Assembly: GCA_002440745.1 (NCBI GenBank)
Contig: DJVB01000049.1
Coordinates: forward strand, 124,001-188,000
Direction of reading: 5' to 3'
Source: Bacteroidales bacterium UBA6267
Lineage (GTDB): Bacteria > Bacteroidota > Bacteroidia > Bacteroidales > UBA1556
Length of the DNA stretch: 64,000 nucleotides
Position numbers and translations under genes: made by a program. Below are positions 1 to 8,774 of this stretch, one piece after another. A model generated the notes under the pieces. The model saw only the letters and a list, made by a program, of their open reading frames with translations, was not told where the DNA came from and did no database searches. Position 1 is the first letter of the stretch. Each line of letters opens with the position of its first letter.

Positions 1-1596
1 GACAAGATTGCATCAGTAATAACGGGAATGGGAAGAGTAGAACTATTTAAGTTTGATTACCTTAGCGGCAATCTTTCCGACCCAATTTACATCGAAAATA
101 TCCCAAACGCTTACGGGGTGGAGTTCGATATTCACGGAAATGTTTTGTATGTTTCATCTCTTTCGGGTAAGGTATATCAGTTCGATGTAAGCAATTGGAA
201 TCAGTCCATTATAAACGCATCCAAATATACTGTGGTCAATGATGTAGCACTCACAGGAGCTCTGCAACGAAATCCGGTTCTTGATATTATCTATTTATCT
301 AAAGATAATAGTAATTTTCTGGCAGCCATAAATTTACCCTATATTTTAGGTTCCGGATGTAATTTTGTGCCCAACGCTGTTTATCTTAATGGAGCCAAAT
401 GTGAAGCAGGTTTGCCTCCGGTTTTCCCGGAGCATAGAGTTTTTAAGATTGGTGATTTGGGTTGCTGCTTAGGCGATACGACACAGTTTAGCCTTCTTAA
501 TATTGCAAATCAGTTCGATAGTCTTTTTTGGGATTTCGGCGACACTACCACCCTTAACGATACTTCAACGGCGCTCACTCCGAATTATGTTTATCCCCAA
601 AGAGGCAATTATGAGTACCAAGTAATTGTTTATCACTGCAATTCAGCGGATACACTTAGAAATGTAGTATTTGTAGAAACCCCACCGATTGTAGAGCTTG
701 GAGCTGACACTTCGGTTTGCGAAAGCCTTGGCGCACAGATAATTGCAGATTTAGATGGCGGTGCTCCTGATTATTGCCAGTGGCATGATGGCATTTATAG
801 TATGTCTCATCCCATTATTGATACCGGTCTGTATTGGATCAAAGCTGAAAACAAATGTGGAATTGACTACGATTCGGTGATAATAAAGGACATCTTCCCC
901 GCTCCGAAGTTCTCGCTACCAAACGACACCACACTTTGCGCAGGCGATTCGTTACTGCTAATTTCCCCTTTCGACACTACTTTTACCAGCATCTGGAATG
1001 ACTCCTCTTACAGTTCTGATTTGATGATTAAAGAACCTTCCATTTCATTTTTAACTGTTGTTGATTCGAATAATTGCAGCTGGAAAGACGATATTATTGT
1101 CGAATACGACTCATTTCCAAATCCAAATTTGGGAAGCGACACCATCATCTGTATCGGAAAATCCATAATATTTAACGGCCAATACCCGGGACATCAAATC
1201 TGGAATAACGGTTCCACAAGCGACAACTTAACAGTTAATGAATCAGGTGTGTATGTCGTTTCTGTGACTAACGCTTGTGGCACTAATGCCGACTCAGTTA
1301 CAGTTACATTTGAACCCTGTGAACAAATTATATGGGTTCCCAACGCATTCACACCAAATGGCGATTTGCTTAATGATGTTTTTAAACCCTATCTTGAAAA
1401 TGTGAACTCCTATCAATTACTGATTTACAACCGATTTGGCCAGCTCCTATTTACTTCCAACGATATAGGGAAAGGATGGGATGGCAAATTTGAAGGGGCA
1501 TTAGTGCCGGTAGGAGTTTATGTTTGGAAAATAACTTTTAAAGACTACTTAAATGTTAAATATGAAAAATACGGCTTCGTAACTCTAATTCTCTAA
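1..1596 (+). CDS. T9SS type B cargo protein with PKD/Ig-like repeats (5' end outside window)
   Basis: The reading frame is open from base 1, so the ATG at 28 is probably internal and the N-terminus with its signal peptide lies outside the window. The first part (to about base 450) looks like the end of a WD/beta-propeller-like domain. Bases about 470-690 encode a PKD-type domain with the WDFGD signature. Three short Ig-like repeats follow, each opening with a (L/P)(G/N)(A/D/S)DT...C pattern (about 700-890, 915-1100, 1130-1320). The last about 90 residues begin VPNAFTPNGD and contain YNRFGQLLF and GWDGKFEG, the gliding-motility-associated C-terminal domain (type B CTD). Family knowledge: such proteins are exported by T9SS and held at the surface with PorP/SprF partners. 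The function of this particular cargo is unknown. Confidence 0.9.
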   Translation, partial: DKIASVITGMGRVELFKFDYLSGNLSDPIYIENIPNAYGVEFDIHGNVLYVSSLSGKVYQFDVSNWNQSIINASKYTVVNDVALTGALQRNPVLDIIYLSKDNSNFLAAINLPYILGSGCNFVPNAVYLNGAKCEAGLPPVFPEHRVFKIGDLGCCLGDTTQFSLLNIANQFDSLFWDFGDTTTLNDTSTALTPNYVYPQRGNYEYQVIVYHCNSADTLRNVVFVETPPIVELGADTSVCESLGAQIIADLDGGAPDYCQWHDGIYSMSHPIIDTGLYWIKAENKCGIDYDSVIIKDIFPAPKFSLPNDTTLCAGDSLLLISPFDTTFTSIWNDSSYSSDLMIKEPSISFLTVVDSNNCSWKDDIIVEYDSFPNPNLGSDTIICIGKSIIFNGQYPGHQIWNNGSTSDNLTVNESGVYVVSVTNACGTNADSVTVTFEPCEQIIWVPNAFTPNGDLLNDVFKPYLENVNSYQLLIYNRFGQLLFTSNDIGKGWDGKFEGALVPVGVYVWKITFKDYLNVKYEKYGFVTLIL

Positions 1597-1598
1597 TA

Positions 1599-2414
1599 AT
1601 GAAATATATAATAGCCACTTTCTTTCTATTTTTCTTTTCCTTAAGTTTTGCTCAGATAGGCTTTGTAAAACTAAATTTAGGTTTTGGCCTTCCAACTTTC
1701 ACCTCTCAGGTAGAAACTTTTTATAGTACTCGCACAGACAACCTAAACGCAAAAGTCAAGCAAGAAGCATTTAGTCTTGGAGAAGGCAATTATTTCGGGG
1801 CTTCCATTTCCTACCTTTTTTCAGAAAATTTCGGCTTCGAAATGGGGTTTAGATACCATATTGGAAGAAAGCAATATTTCAATCAGGAGCTTTTAAATAT
1901 GAGTGTAATCTCTAATTTAGAACGCTCTGTTTACGGAAACAGAATCTTATTACAGCCATCCTTTGTTATAGCAATCGACAAGTCTAAGTTTATGCCTTAT
2001 CTCAAATTAGGACCCTCTATCGGCTTTATTAATCAACGATTCCATGACAAACTGACAATTTTGGATAATGAAACTGAACAAACCTGGAAATATTCCGGAC
2101 CGACCTCATTAGGATTTCATTCCGGCATTGGATTAAATTATTTTGCCTTTCCCAAAATTGGTTTTTTCCTTGAAATCAACATGTTAGCTATGAACTATAA
2201 ACCAACAAGTTGTGATATGGAAATAGGTTTTTTGAATGGATTACGAAATGATGAGGGATTGAACTATTTCGAAAAGCATATCGTTTTTGTCGAGTGGAAT
2301 GAAGATGAGTTTAATCAACCCCAACAAAGCCCTGATCAACCGGTTTATATGAATAGGCCCGTCTTCTCATACCACAGTATCGAGTTCTCTACAGGTCTTC
2401 TATTTAAACTCTAA
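1599..2414 (+). CDS. Outer-membrane beta-barrel protein, unknown function
   Basis: 271 residues with a clear signal peptide (hydrophobic stretch at residues 4-17 ending in SFAQ). The mature part has alternating aromatic and polar residues and glycine-rich turns, and ends in an aromatic-rich strand terminating in LFKL, as expected for a small porin-like barrel. The start codon lies two bases after the stop of the upstream cargo gene, so the two are probably cotranscribed and translationally coupled. Barrel proteins next to type B CTD proteins are often PorP/SprF relatives, but I do not see the typical PorP opening (QDPxFSQ...NPA), so I call it only a barrel. No substrate can be proposed. Confidence 0.75.
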   Translation: MKYIIATFFLFFFSLSFAQIGFVKLNLGFGLPTFTSQVETFYSTRTDNLNAKVKQEAFSLGEGNYFGASISYLFSENFGFEMGFRYHIGRKQYFNQELLNMSVISNLERSVYGNRILLQPSFVIAIDKSKFMPYLKLGPSIGFINQRFHDKLTILDNETEQTWKYSGPTSLGFHSGIGLNYFAFPKIGFFLEINMLAMNYKPTSCDMEIGFLNGLRNDEGLNYFEKHIVFVEWNEDEFNQPQQSPDQPVYMNRPVFSYHSIEFSTGLLFKL

Positions 2415-2484
2415 GTAGTTGATTTTCTGTTATACTAACACAAAACATAAGAAGATTTTATATCCCGTTAGTTTTTAGAAGTAT

Positions 2485-2512
2485 TTGAATACTCGATTTT
2501 TATTTACTTTTG
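2485..2512 (+). promoter_or_regulatory. Bacteroidota-type promoter for the mltF-like gene
   Basis: TACTTTTG at 2505-2512 matches the TAnnTTTG -7 element; a TTG at 2485-2487 lies 17 bases upstream. The start codon is 56 bases downstream. Matched by eye to the known consensus; no transcript data. Confidence 0.5.
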
Positions 2513-2567
2513 CAAACTAACTGACACAGACTTTTAGGATTTATTTCTGTTTAAAACCATAAATACT

Positions 2568-3989
2568 ATGAAATTAGGCTCAAAAATTTATTTGGCAGGC
2601 GTTGTAATTTTTGCACTTATTGTAGGCTTTATCTTAACAGCTCCGGATCACATTTTCGACAAACCGGTTAAACCATCTCGAATAAATCATCATTGGACCA
2701 TCATAAAAGCCTCAAAAACAATTAACGCCATCACTCATAATAATAGCACCGGATATTTCATTTATAAAGGCCGACCAATGGGTTTTCAATACGACCTTTT
2801 GAAAGAATATTGCCTGTCGCATGGTTTTAGTTTAAATATTATTGTTGAAGATGACTTACACAAAGCCATACGCATGATTAAACAAGGAAAAGCAGATATT
2901 TTAGCCATAGATTTGACTCTGACAAAGAGCCGCAAACATCAGATGAATCTAACTGAACCACACGGATATAACCACCAGGTGCTGTTACAAAGACGAAAAT
3001 CGACCAACGACAATAGTTTTGTAGATTGCATAATCGACCTTGAAGGGAAGAAAGTTCATATTCAAAAAGGTACTGTTTTCAAAGAACAATTGGAAGCACT
3101 TCAAGAGCAAACAGGAACTGAGTTTGAAATTATTGAAGATGAAAAGCACACCACAGAAGAGCTTATGGTTATGGTTTCTGAAGGAGAAATTGACTATTCG
3201 GTTGGAGACGAACGTCCTGCTATGGCTTTAAAAACCTTTTTACCCAATCTTGATTTTTCACTTAAAATTAGTCCAAAGCAAAAACTCACATGGGCCCTTC
3301 CTCCGTATGAAGACAGTTTATTGAATAATGTAAATAGCTGGTTAACTGAGTTTTTGCAATCAAAAGAATTTAACAAATTAGAACGAAAATATTTCACAAC
3401 GGCAAAGGCTTCGCATCAAAACGACATTAAAAATCTTCCGGGCAAGGGTGGCAATCTTACTCCATTTGACGACCAAATAAAAAAAGCCTCAGAGGTTGTT
3501 GGTTGGGACTGGAGGATGATGGCATCACTCATTTATCAAGAATCCAGATTCAATCCCGAAACAGTTAGTTGGGCCGGCGCTTGCGGTTTGATGCAAGTGA
3601 TGCCGGAAACGGCAAAGCGGATGGGAGTTGAAGATTATACCTCTATCGAAGGAAACTTGATTGCCGGCGCTAGATTTCTAAAGTGGCTCGACAACCAACT
3701 TAGCGAAACAGTTACGGACAGCACCGAGCGCATTTATTTTGTATTAGCAGCATATAATTGTGGATTAGGTCATATTCTTGACGCGCAACAACTTGCCGAT
3801 AAATATGGGAAAAATCCGGGAATTTGGACCGATAATACCGATACCTATTTATTATTGAAATCCCAACCTAAATATTATCACGACAAAGTGGTGAAACATG
3901 GTTTCTGCCGAGGAATTCAAACTTACGAATTTGTATTGGAAATCACAGAAAGGTATCGCGATTATGTAAATCTGATTTCCGAGGGATAA
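2568..3989 (+). CDS. mltF: MltF-like membrane-bound lytic transglycosylase
   Basis: 473 residues. An N-terminal hydrophobic helix (about 8-26) anchors or exports the protein; there is no lipobox. Residues about 45-285 form a periplasmic solute-binding (SBP_bac_3-like) module. Residues about 300-450 are a lytic transglycosylase SLT domain, with the catalytic glutamate at E325 in YQESRFNP, the GLMQVMP motif and the later AAYNCG motif. Family knowledge: cleaves the MurNAc-GlcNAc bond of peptidoglycan with formation of 1,6-anhydroMurNAc, the binding module modulating activity. It stands alone, tail-to-tail with the sigma-factor gene (3-base gap), and has its own promoter box. Confidence 0.9.
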   Translation: MKLGSKIYLAGVVIFALIVGFILTAPDHIFDKPVKPSRINHHWTIIKASKTINAITHNNSTGYFIYKGRPMGFQYDLLKEYCLSHGFSLNIIVEDDLHKAIRMIKQGKADILAIDLTLTKSRKHQMNLTEPHGYNHQVLLQRRKSTNDNSFVDCIIDLEGKKVHIQKGTVFKEQLEALQEQTGTEFEIIEDEKHTTEELMVMVSEGEIDYSVGDERPAMALKTFLPNLDFSLKISPKQKLTWALPPYEDSLLNNVNSWLTEFLQSKEFNKLERKYFTTAKASHQNDIKNLPGKGGNLTPFDDQIKKASEVVGWDWRMMASLIYQESRFNPETVSWAGACGLMQVMPETAKRMGVEDYTSIEGNLIAGARFLKWLDNQLSETVTDSTERIYFVLAAYNCGLGHILDAQQLADKYGKNPGIWTDNTDTYLLLKSQPKYYHDKVVKHGFCRGIQTYEFVLEITERYRDYVNLISEG

Positions 3990-3992
3990 TTT

Positions 3993-4859
3993 CTATTGAC
4001 CAAGGTAAGACCTGAGCAGTTTCGATCGAGAATTGTGTTTCAAGCGGCGAATTGCTTTCTCTTTTATTTGCCTGACGCGTTCACGAGTCAACCCAAACTT
4101 ATCACCTATTTCATCTAAAGTCCAAGCGTGATTTTGACCAATTCCATAGTATAGATTTATCACCTCTCGTTCCTTTTGGGATAAGGTTGACAAGGAGCGT
4201 TGAATTTCGCGGCCTAAAGACTCTTGCATCAAATCCTCATCGGTAGAAGGCTCGGCGTCATTTATCATCACATCAATCATACTTGATGTTTCCCCTTCCA
4301 TTAGAGGGGCATCAAGGGAAAGATGTTTTGAATGCATCTGCATTGAGTTTTTTACCTTATAATGAGGAAGTTCCAAGCTATCAGCAAGTTCGGTATCGGT
4401 TGGAGGACGTTCGTAGCGTTGCTCCAAACGTGCGGTTTCCTTACTGATTCTATTCAATGAGCCTACCTGATTCAGTGGTAAACGGACTATTCTGGATTGC
4501 TCGGCCAAAGCTTGCAAGATAGACTGACGAATCCACCAAACCGCATAAGAAATAAATTTGAATCCGCGAGTTTCATCGAAACGTTGAGCTGCTTTTATGA
4601 GCCCAAGATTACCTTCATTAATCAAATCAGGCAAACTAAGCCCCTGATTTTGATACTGTTTAGCAACAGAAACCACAAAACGTAAATTAGCTTTGGTAAG
4701 TTTTTCCAAAGCATTTTGATCACCGGTTTTAATCTTTTGAGCTAATAAAACCTCTTCTTCAGCACTTATTAATACTTCTTTTCCAATATCTTGAAGGTAT
4801 TTATCTAAAGAGGCTGTCTGCCGATTAGTAATTGATTTGGTGATCTTTAACTGTCTCAT
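3993..4859 (-). CDS. rpoD: Primary RNA polymerase sigma factor (RpoD/SigA, short Bacteroidota form)
   Basis: 288 residues, much shorter than E. coli RpoD because region 1.1 and the non-conserved insert are absent. Region 1.2 is near residues 17-50 (SLDKYLQDIG), region 2 at about 55-125 (LRFVVSVAKQYQNQG, DLINEGNLGLIKA, then RGFKFISYAVWWIRQSI for 2.3/2.4), region 3 at about 130-205, and region 4 at about 220-285 with the DNA-binding helix around FGLTRERVRQI. It directs housekeeping transcription; in this phylum the protein reads TTG/TAnnTTTG promoters, which fits the boxes found throughout this window. It is monocistronic. The only alternative would be a group 2 paralogue, less likely given length and motif conservation. 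Confidence 0.95.
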   Translation of the reverse strand: MRQLKITKSITNRQTASLDKYLQDIGKEVLISAEEEVLLAQKIKTGDQNALEKLTKANLRFVVSVAKQYQNQGLSLPDLINEGNLGLIKAAQRFDETRGFKFISYAVWWIRQSILQALAEQSRIVRLPLNQVGSLNRISKETARLEQRYERPPTDTELADSLELPHYKVKNSMQMHSKHLSLDAPLMEGETSSMIDVMINDAEPSTDEDLMQESLGREIQRSLSTLSQKEREVINLYYGIGQNHAWTLDEIGDKFGLTRERVRQIKEKAIRRLKHNSRSKLLRSYLGQ

Positions 4860-4909
4860 ACGTTTGTCAATCTGGGTTAGGTTTCTGTTTTCCCGAAAAA
4901 AATAGCGGG

Positions 4910-4940
4910 CAAAGGTAAAAAACTAATTTCAATAATGCAA
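4910..4940 (-). promoter_or_regulatory. Promoter of the sigma factor gene
   Basis: On the minus strand TACCTTTG (4917-4910) fits TAnnTTTG exactly, with TTG (4940-4938) 20 bases upstream, the preferred spacing. The transcript would have a leader of about 45 bases. By-eye consensus match. Confidence 0.65.
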
Positions 4941-5132
4941 ATTTCAACTCTTATTTATTCCAAGCTTTTTGCAATATTATTGTAACTCACACAACTAAGA
5001 AAAATTGTCTAAATAAAAAAGGTTATGTTTTTTTAAGAGTTAGTCAATCGAAATAATACTCGAATCAGCTAATCACCTGATTAATTAATTGTTAGAGGAA
5101 TAAAACACTAATCAAACAAAAGGATAATATCT

Positions 5133-5164
5133 TTGAGGGTTTGGGGCAATTTCACTTATTTTTG
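5133..5164 (+). promoter_or_regulatory. Candidate promoter for the polytopic membrane protein
   Basis: TATTTTTG at 5157-5164 fits the -7 element, with TTG at 5133-5135 (spacing 21). A second box, TATCTTTG, lies at 5128-5135. The leader would be about 150 bases long, which lowers confidence. Confidence 0.4.
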
Positions 5165-5319
5165 TTTTTTGGTTGGAGATTCAATTTTTCAATTTATAAG
5201 GATGATTAGTATGTGACTTAAAAACTAATCAAAATAAACCTGATAATCATATATTTAAACTACTTAAGAATCAATAATATTTAAATCAAACTGCGAATAT
5301 TCTCTTTACAAACTTGGAC

Positions 5320-6909
5320 ATGAGGAATAAAACGTTACAACACGAAATAATTCTTTCCATTGCACTAATGGCTCCTGTTTTTCTTTTATACCTTGCACAC
5401 TTCACTCCTGTGGAAGGCTTTAAGGGAACAGGATTTCTCACAGGCGATATGGTTTCCTACATGGCAAATGCACGACAACATTTCGACGAAGACCAATTCC
5501 GTTTGCTTTATAGCAATCCGTTTTGCATGGATGAAAATTGTCCACATATTTATTTTCAGGTTCAAACTCTTCTTTTAGGTCTCATGCTCCATCTTTCCGG
5601 TGGTGACGCGGGATTCGTTTTTGTTTTCTTTGGAATTATTGCTCTTTTTTTCACTATCATAGTTACACTTAAATTTTTCAAAGATTTCATCGGATGGGGA
5701 ACTCGTGGACATTTGCTATCTTTCGTTTTGTTTATTTATGGCGGAGGACTTTTGATTTTAGGAGGTTTCACCTATTCTATCTTTAAATACAATACCTTTT
5801 CCGAAGTATTGGATAATATTCTAATCTTTGATCCAGGGGGTGGCTTTTGGATGTTAAATTTTGGGAGAAATTTTGCCTATCCTACCGAAATATATTATCA
5901 CCTGATAACCATAGGAATTATATGGTCAATATTTAGGAAAAAATACTTTATCACTTCCGGTCTCCTCTTTATTTTATCCCTCTCACACCCTTTCTATGGA
6001 GTTCAATTTTTACTGATTGTTATTGCTTGGCAATTTATCGAATTACTATTCAAATCCAAAGAAATAAAATTAATCAGAAGCCTGTTTTTCAACCTTTTAA
6101 TTATTGGATTTCATATTTATTATTATCTTTTCTGGATGAAATATTTCCCTTCACATGCTTCTCTGATGAATCAATGGGAAATGAATTGGACACTTCCGGC
6201 AATCAGTGCAATTCTTGCTTATTCTCCACTTTTCTTCATTTTAATCTTAACCTTGCGGAAAAAGGAAATGCGCATCCACTTTTATAAAGATTCTTTTAAC
6301 AGACTTCTACTCATCTATTTTTTTGTTTCATTGGCGTTAGCAAATCACGAATTATTTATCAAACCCATACAGCCAATTCATTTCACCCATGGACATATTT
6401 ACATCCCTCTATTTTTGATGGTTGCAAAATATTTGGTCGATTTTCTTAATAAACAGAACTTTAAACTAAAGGTGGTAAAATGGGCCTTGTTTCTTATTCT
6501 AATTTCTGACAACCTAACATGGTATCCTGGTGTTTCATTCATTATTTCCACTTATTATCCTCCGGTTTCAGTAAAAATGGATGACTCCACACGCAAAGCT
6601 TTATACTTTCTTCAGGAAAACTTCAACGATGAATACATTTTAGTTAGCAATCAAAATATCAACTATTTAGCCAGCGCATACACGCCGCTTAAACCCATAT
6701 TTGGACATGATTTTAACACACCTGAAAGCGAAAAAAGAAAAGCTATCTTTAAAGAAATTACGGAATCTTTCCGTTTTCAATCGTTAGATGGTAAAAAGGT
6801 GGTTTTTGTAATTGATAAAAATAATCCGGATTTCTTAGATGCAATCACTGCCTTAAAAATCTATAAATTACGACTTCAAAACCAAGGTTATTATGTGTTT
6901 TCCAATTAG
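5320..6909 (+). CDS. Polytopic integral membrane protein, unknown function
   Basis: 529 residues from the ATG at 5320; a TTG two codons earlier (5314) is a less likely start. About ten to twelve hydrophobic segments are spread over residues 8-410, separated by short loops, followed by a soluble C-terminal region of about 110 residues. A first extracytoplasmic loop carries GDMVSYMANARQHFDEDQF, an acidic segment after the first membrane helix; this resembles the general plan of GT-C glycosyltransferases (acidic residues in the first loop, soluble C-terminal end), but no specific family motif is recognised. It stands alone between the divergent sigma-factor gene and the convergent regulator operon. 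A lipid-linked sugar transferase is a guess only. Confidence 0.7.
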   Translation: MRNKTLQHEIILSIALMAPVFLLYLAHFTPVEGFKGTGFLTGDMVSYMANARQHFDEDQFRLLYSNPFCMDENCPHIYFQVQTLLLGLMLHLSGGDAGFVFVFFGIIALFFTIIVTLKFFKDFIGWGTRGHLLSFVLFIYGGGLLILGGFTYSIFKYNTFSEVLDNILIFDPGGGFWMLNFGRNFAYPTEIYYHLITIGIIWSIFRKKYFITSGLLFILSLSHPFYGVQFLLIVIAWQFIELLFKSKEIKLIRSLFFNLLIIGFHIYYYLFWMKYFPSHASLMNQWEMNWTLPAISAILAYSPLFFILILTLRKKEMRIHFYKDSFNRLLLIYFFVSLALANHELFIKPIQPIHFTHGHIYIPLFLMVAKYLVDFLNKQNFKLKVVKWALFLILISDNLTWYPGVSFIISTYYPPVSVKMDDSTRKALYFLQENFNDEYILVSNQNINYLASAYTPLKPIFGHDFNTPESEKRKAIFKEITESFRFQSLDGKKVVFVIDKNNPDFLDAITALKIYKLRLQNQGYYVFSN

Positions 6910-6957
6910 TTACTGACGGGAAAGAAAATTAACCTGAGAAATTAGTCCAACCGGATT

Positions 6958-7722
6958 CTACATTCTGAGCAACTCTTTGAGCCGTTGTAAACCTGAACGA
7001 CTTACAGGAATATCTGTGCCGCTTTTCAAACGAATGGTCGAACTCCCATCCGCATCATTTTCTAACCGACTAATGCGTTCTATGCGAATAATATGCGAAC
7101 GATGCACCCGAACAAAATCCGCCGAATCAAGATGTTGTTCCAAATATTTCATGGTTAAATCCTTAAGATAACGCTCTCCGCTGTCGAGATGCAAAAACAC
7201 ATAATCATCTTGGGCTTCTATATGTTCGATTTGATTCACAGGAATAATTTCGATACGATTGTTTATTTTGACCACAATACGTTGAATTATTTCTTCCTGA
7301 CCCCGAGTATATTCCAAAAGTTTGCTCATCGCTCCTTGCGTGCTATTTCCAAGTTTTAACAACTCAATAGCTTTTTGCAAAGCCTGATGGAAACGTTTCT
7401 GTGAAAAAGGTTTCAGCAAATAATCGACCGCATTCACCTCAAAAGCTTTAAGCGCGAAACTGTCGTAGGCAGTAGTGAAAATCACCAATGGAATTGGCTC
7501 AATAAGCTCTAACATCTCGAAACCGGTCAATTTAGGCATCTGAATATCCAAAAACACCAAATCAGGATTTAAGTCTTTGATTGCCATTGCTCCATCAAAA
7601 CCATTTTCGCATTCGCACACAATCTCTACCTCCTCATAATCCATCAAAAAACTCCGAATAATCATGCGAGCGGGAGCTTCATCATCGATAATTGCAACTT
7701 TAATATTTTGATTATGCTTCAT
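6958..7722 (-). CDS. LytTR-family response regulator
   Basis: 254 residues. Receiver domain at residues 7-120 with acidic pocket D13/D14, phospho-acceptor D59 (LVFLDIQMP), switch T83/T84 and K104 (LLKPF). A LytTR DNA-binding domain occupies about 150-254 (EAQDDYVFLH, FVRVHRSHIIR). Its start overlaps the end of the upstream kinase gene by 11 bases, so the pair is almost certainly one phosphorelay and translationally coupled. Family knowledge: regulators of this type bind direct repeats upstream of membrane-protein or envelope genes. Targets cannot be seen here; the LiaF-like gene of the same operon is the obvious candidate. Confidence 0.92.
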   Translation of the reverse strand: MKHNQNIKVAIIDDEAPARMIIRSFLMDYEEVEIVCECENGFDGAMAIKDLNPDLVFLDIQMPKLTGFEMLELIEPIPLVIFTTAYDSFALKAFEVNAVDYLLKPFSQKRFHQALQKAIELLKLGNSTQGAMSKLLEYTRGQEEIIQRIVVKINNRIEIIPVNQIEHIEAQDDYVFLHLDSGERYLKDLTMKYLEQHLDSADFVRVHRSHIIRIERISRLENDADGSSTIRLKSGTDIPVSRSGLQRLKELLRM

Positions 7723-8773
7723 AAGTATTTCGGTTTAAAGGGAAAGTGAACCTCACAATAAATTGACTTTCCGTTTTTCGAAAAGAGAAATAATTAATTG
7801 AATTATAAGCAGTTTGCATCCTTAAGGCTACATTTTTCAAACCTGTGCCCGTTCCTTTTCGCGACACACCGGTAGAATCAGATAAAATGTTGGATATTTC
7901 AAGATTCAAAAAATCATCGGACATCTCAGAGTGAAAAACAATTTCGACCGGATGATTAGACTCATAAACCGCGTGTTTCACAGCATTTTCGACAATAGGT
8001 TGCAGGATTAATGAAGGTATCTCAATCTTCAGAGAGGCATCTTCCAACCTATTAACTATAACTATTTTCTCACCAAAACGTGCCTTTTCAATCTCCAAAT
8101 ACAACATTATATGATCCAATTCTTCCTCAAGAGGGATGAACATTTTTTTTCCAAGCACCAAAGACCCGCGAAAAAAGTCACTGATTTTTACTAACATCTC
8201 ACGCGCTTTATGGCTATCGATCAAGAGCATTCCGGAAACGGAATTAAGACTATTAAACAAAAAATGAGGGTTGATTTGCGATTTTAGAGCCAGCAATTCC
8301 GACTCCTTTAGTTGCGCTTGCATTTGCGACTCAAACAACTGATGATCACGAAGTTTATCTTGATAACTAAGCAAATAATAAACAGCGATAATCAGCAAAT
8401 AAACCGGAAGAAAAATCAGCATCCGCCATGGAATTGTCTTTGCAAAATCCAACTCAAATTGATTGTACAAAACATTCATCAACAACATGCTAAGACCTAT
8501 CCACAAAAGAAACACAACAGTCAAGGCGATTAAGTGATTGACAATCATTCGCCCAATTGGAATATCATCAGAAACTGAAAAACGAACCATCCACCACAAA
8601 CTAACCAGAAATAACGCTAAAAAAATGAAGGAAAGTAAGGAATCCATAGTTGCAATCCAAGGCTCAAAGTCGTAGGCCTTTACTAATACAAAGGAGTGGA
8701 TACTGCCGGGCAATATCCACCAGAAAAGATATAAAATCAACCAAGAGCTTTTAGCTACTATAGGGTTTCCCAT
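7712..8773 (-). CDS. LytS-type sensor histidine kinase (His_kinase family)
   Basis: 353 residues. Four hydrophobic helices (about 10-30, 43-63, 80-101, 117-136) form a sensor with hardly any extracytoplasmic domain, suggesting intramembrane sensing. A short coiled linker leads to the phosphorylation motif QINPHFLFNSLN with H170. The ATPase part has the N-box-like IVENAVKHAV (about 260-270) and the glycine-rich GTGLKNVALRM. It sits between the LiaF-like membrane protein (one-base gap upstream) and the LytTR regulator (11-base overlap downstream). Family knowledge: such 5TM/4TM kinases pair with LytTR regulators. The signal is unknown; by analogy with Lia/Vra systems it may be envelope stress. 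Confidence 0.9.
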   Translation of the reverse strand: MGNPIVAKSSWLILYLFWWILPGSIHSFVLVKAYDFEPWIATMDSLLSFIFLALFLVSLWWMVRFSVSDDIPIGRMIVNHLIALTVVFLLWIGLSMLLMNVLYNQFELDFAKTIPWRMLIFLPVYLLIIAVYYLLSYQDKLRDHQLFESQMQAQLKESELLALKSQINPHFLFNSLNSVSGMLLIDSHKAREMLVKISDFFRGSLVLGKKMFIPLEEELDHIMLYLEIEKARFGEKIVIVNRLEDASLKIEIPSLILQPIVENAVKHAVYESNHPVEIVFHSEMSDDFLNLEISNILSDSTGVSRKGTGTGLKNVALRMQTAYNSINYFSFRKTESQFIVRFTFPLNRNTYEA

Positions 8774-8774
8774 T

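Larger units (their letters stand above)
4860..5319. other. Intergenic region between divergent sigma-factor and membrane-protein genes
   Basis: About 460 bases, very AT-rich, without a credible coding frame. It holds the sigma-factor promoter on the minus strand and a promoter candidate for the membrane protein on the plus strand. I also see a short inverted repeat (AATCAG 5063-5068 with CTGATT 5077-5082) and a 10-base direct repeat ACTAATCAAA at 5107-5116 and 5224-5233. No tRNA or terminator was recognised. Confidence 0.5.
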
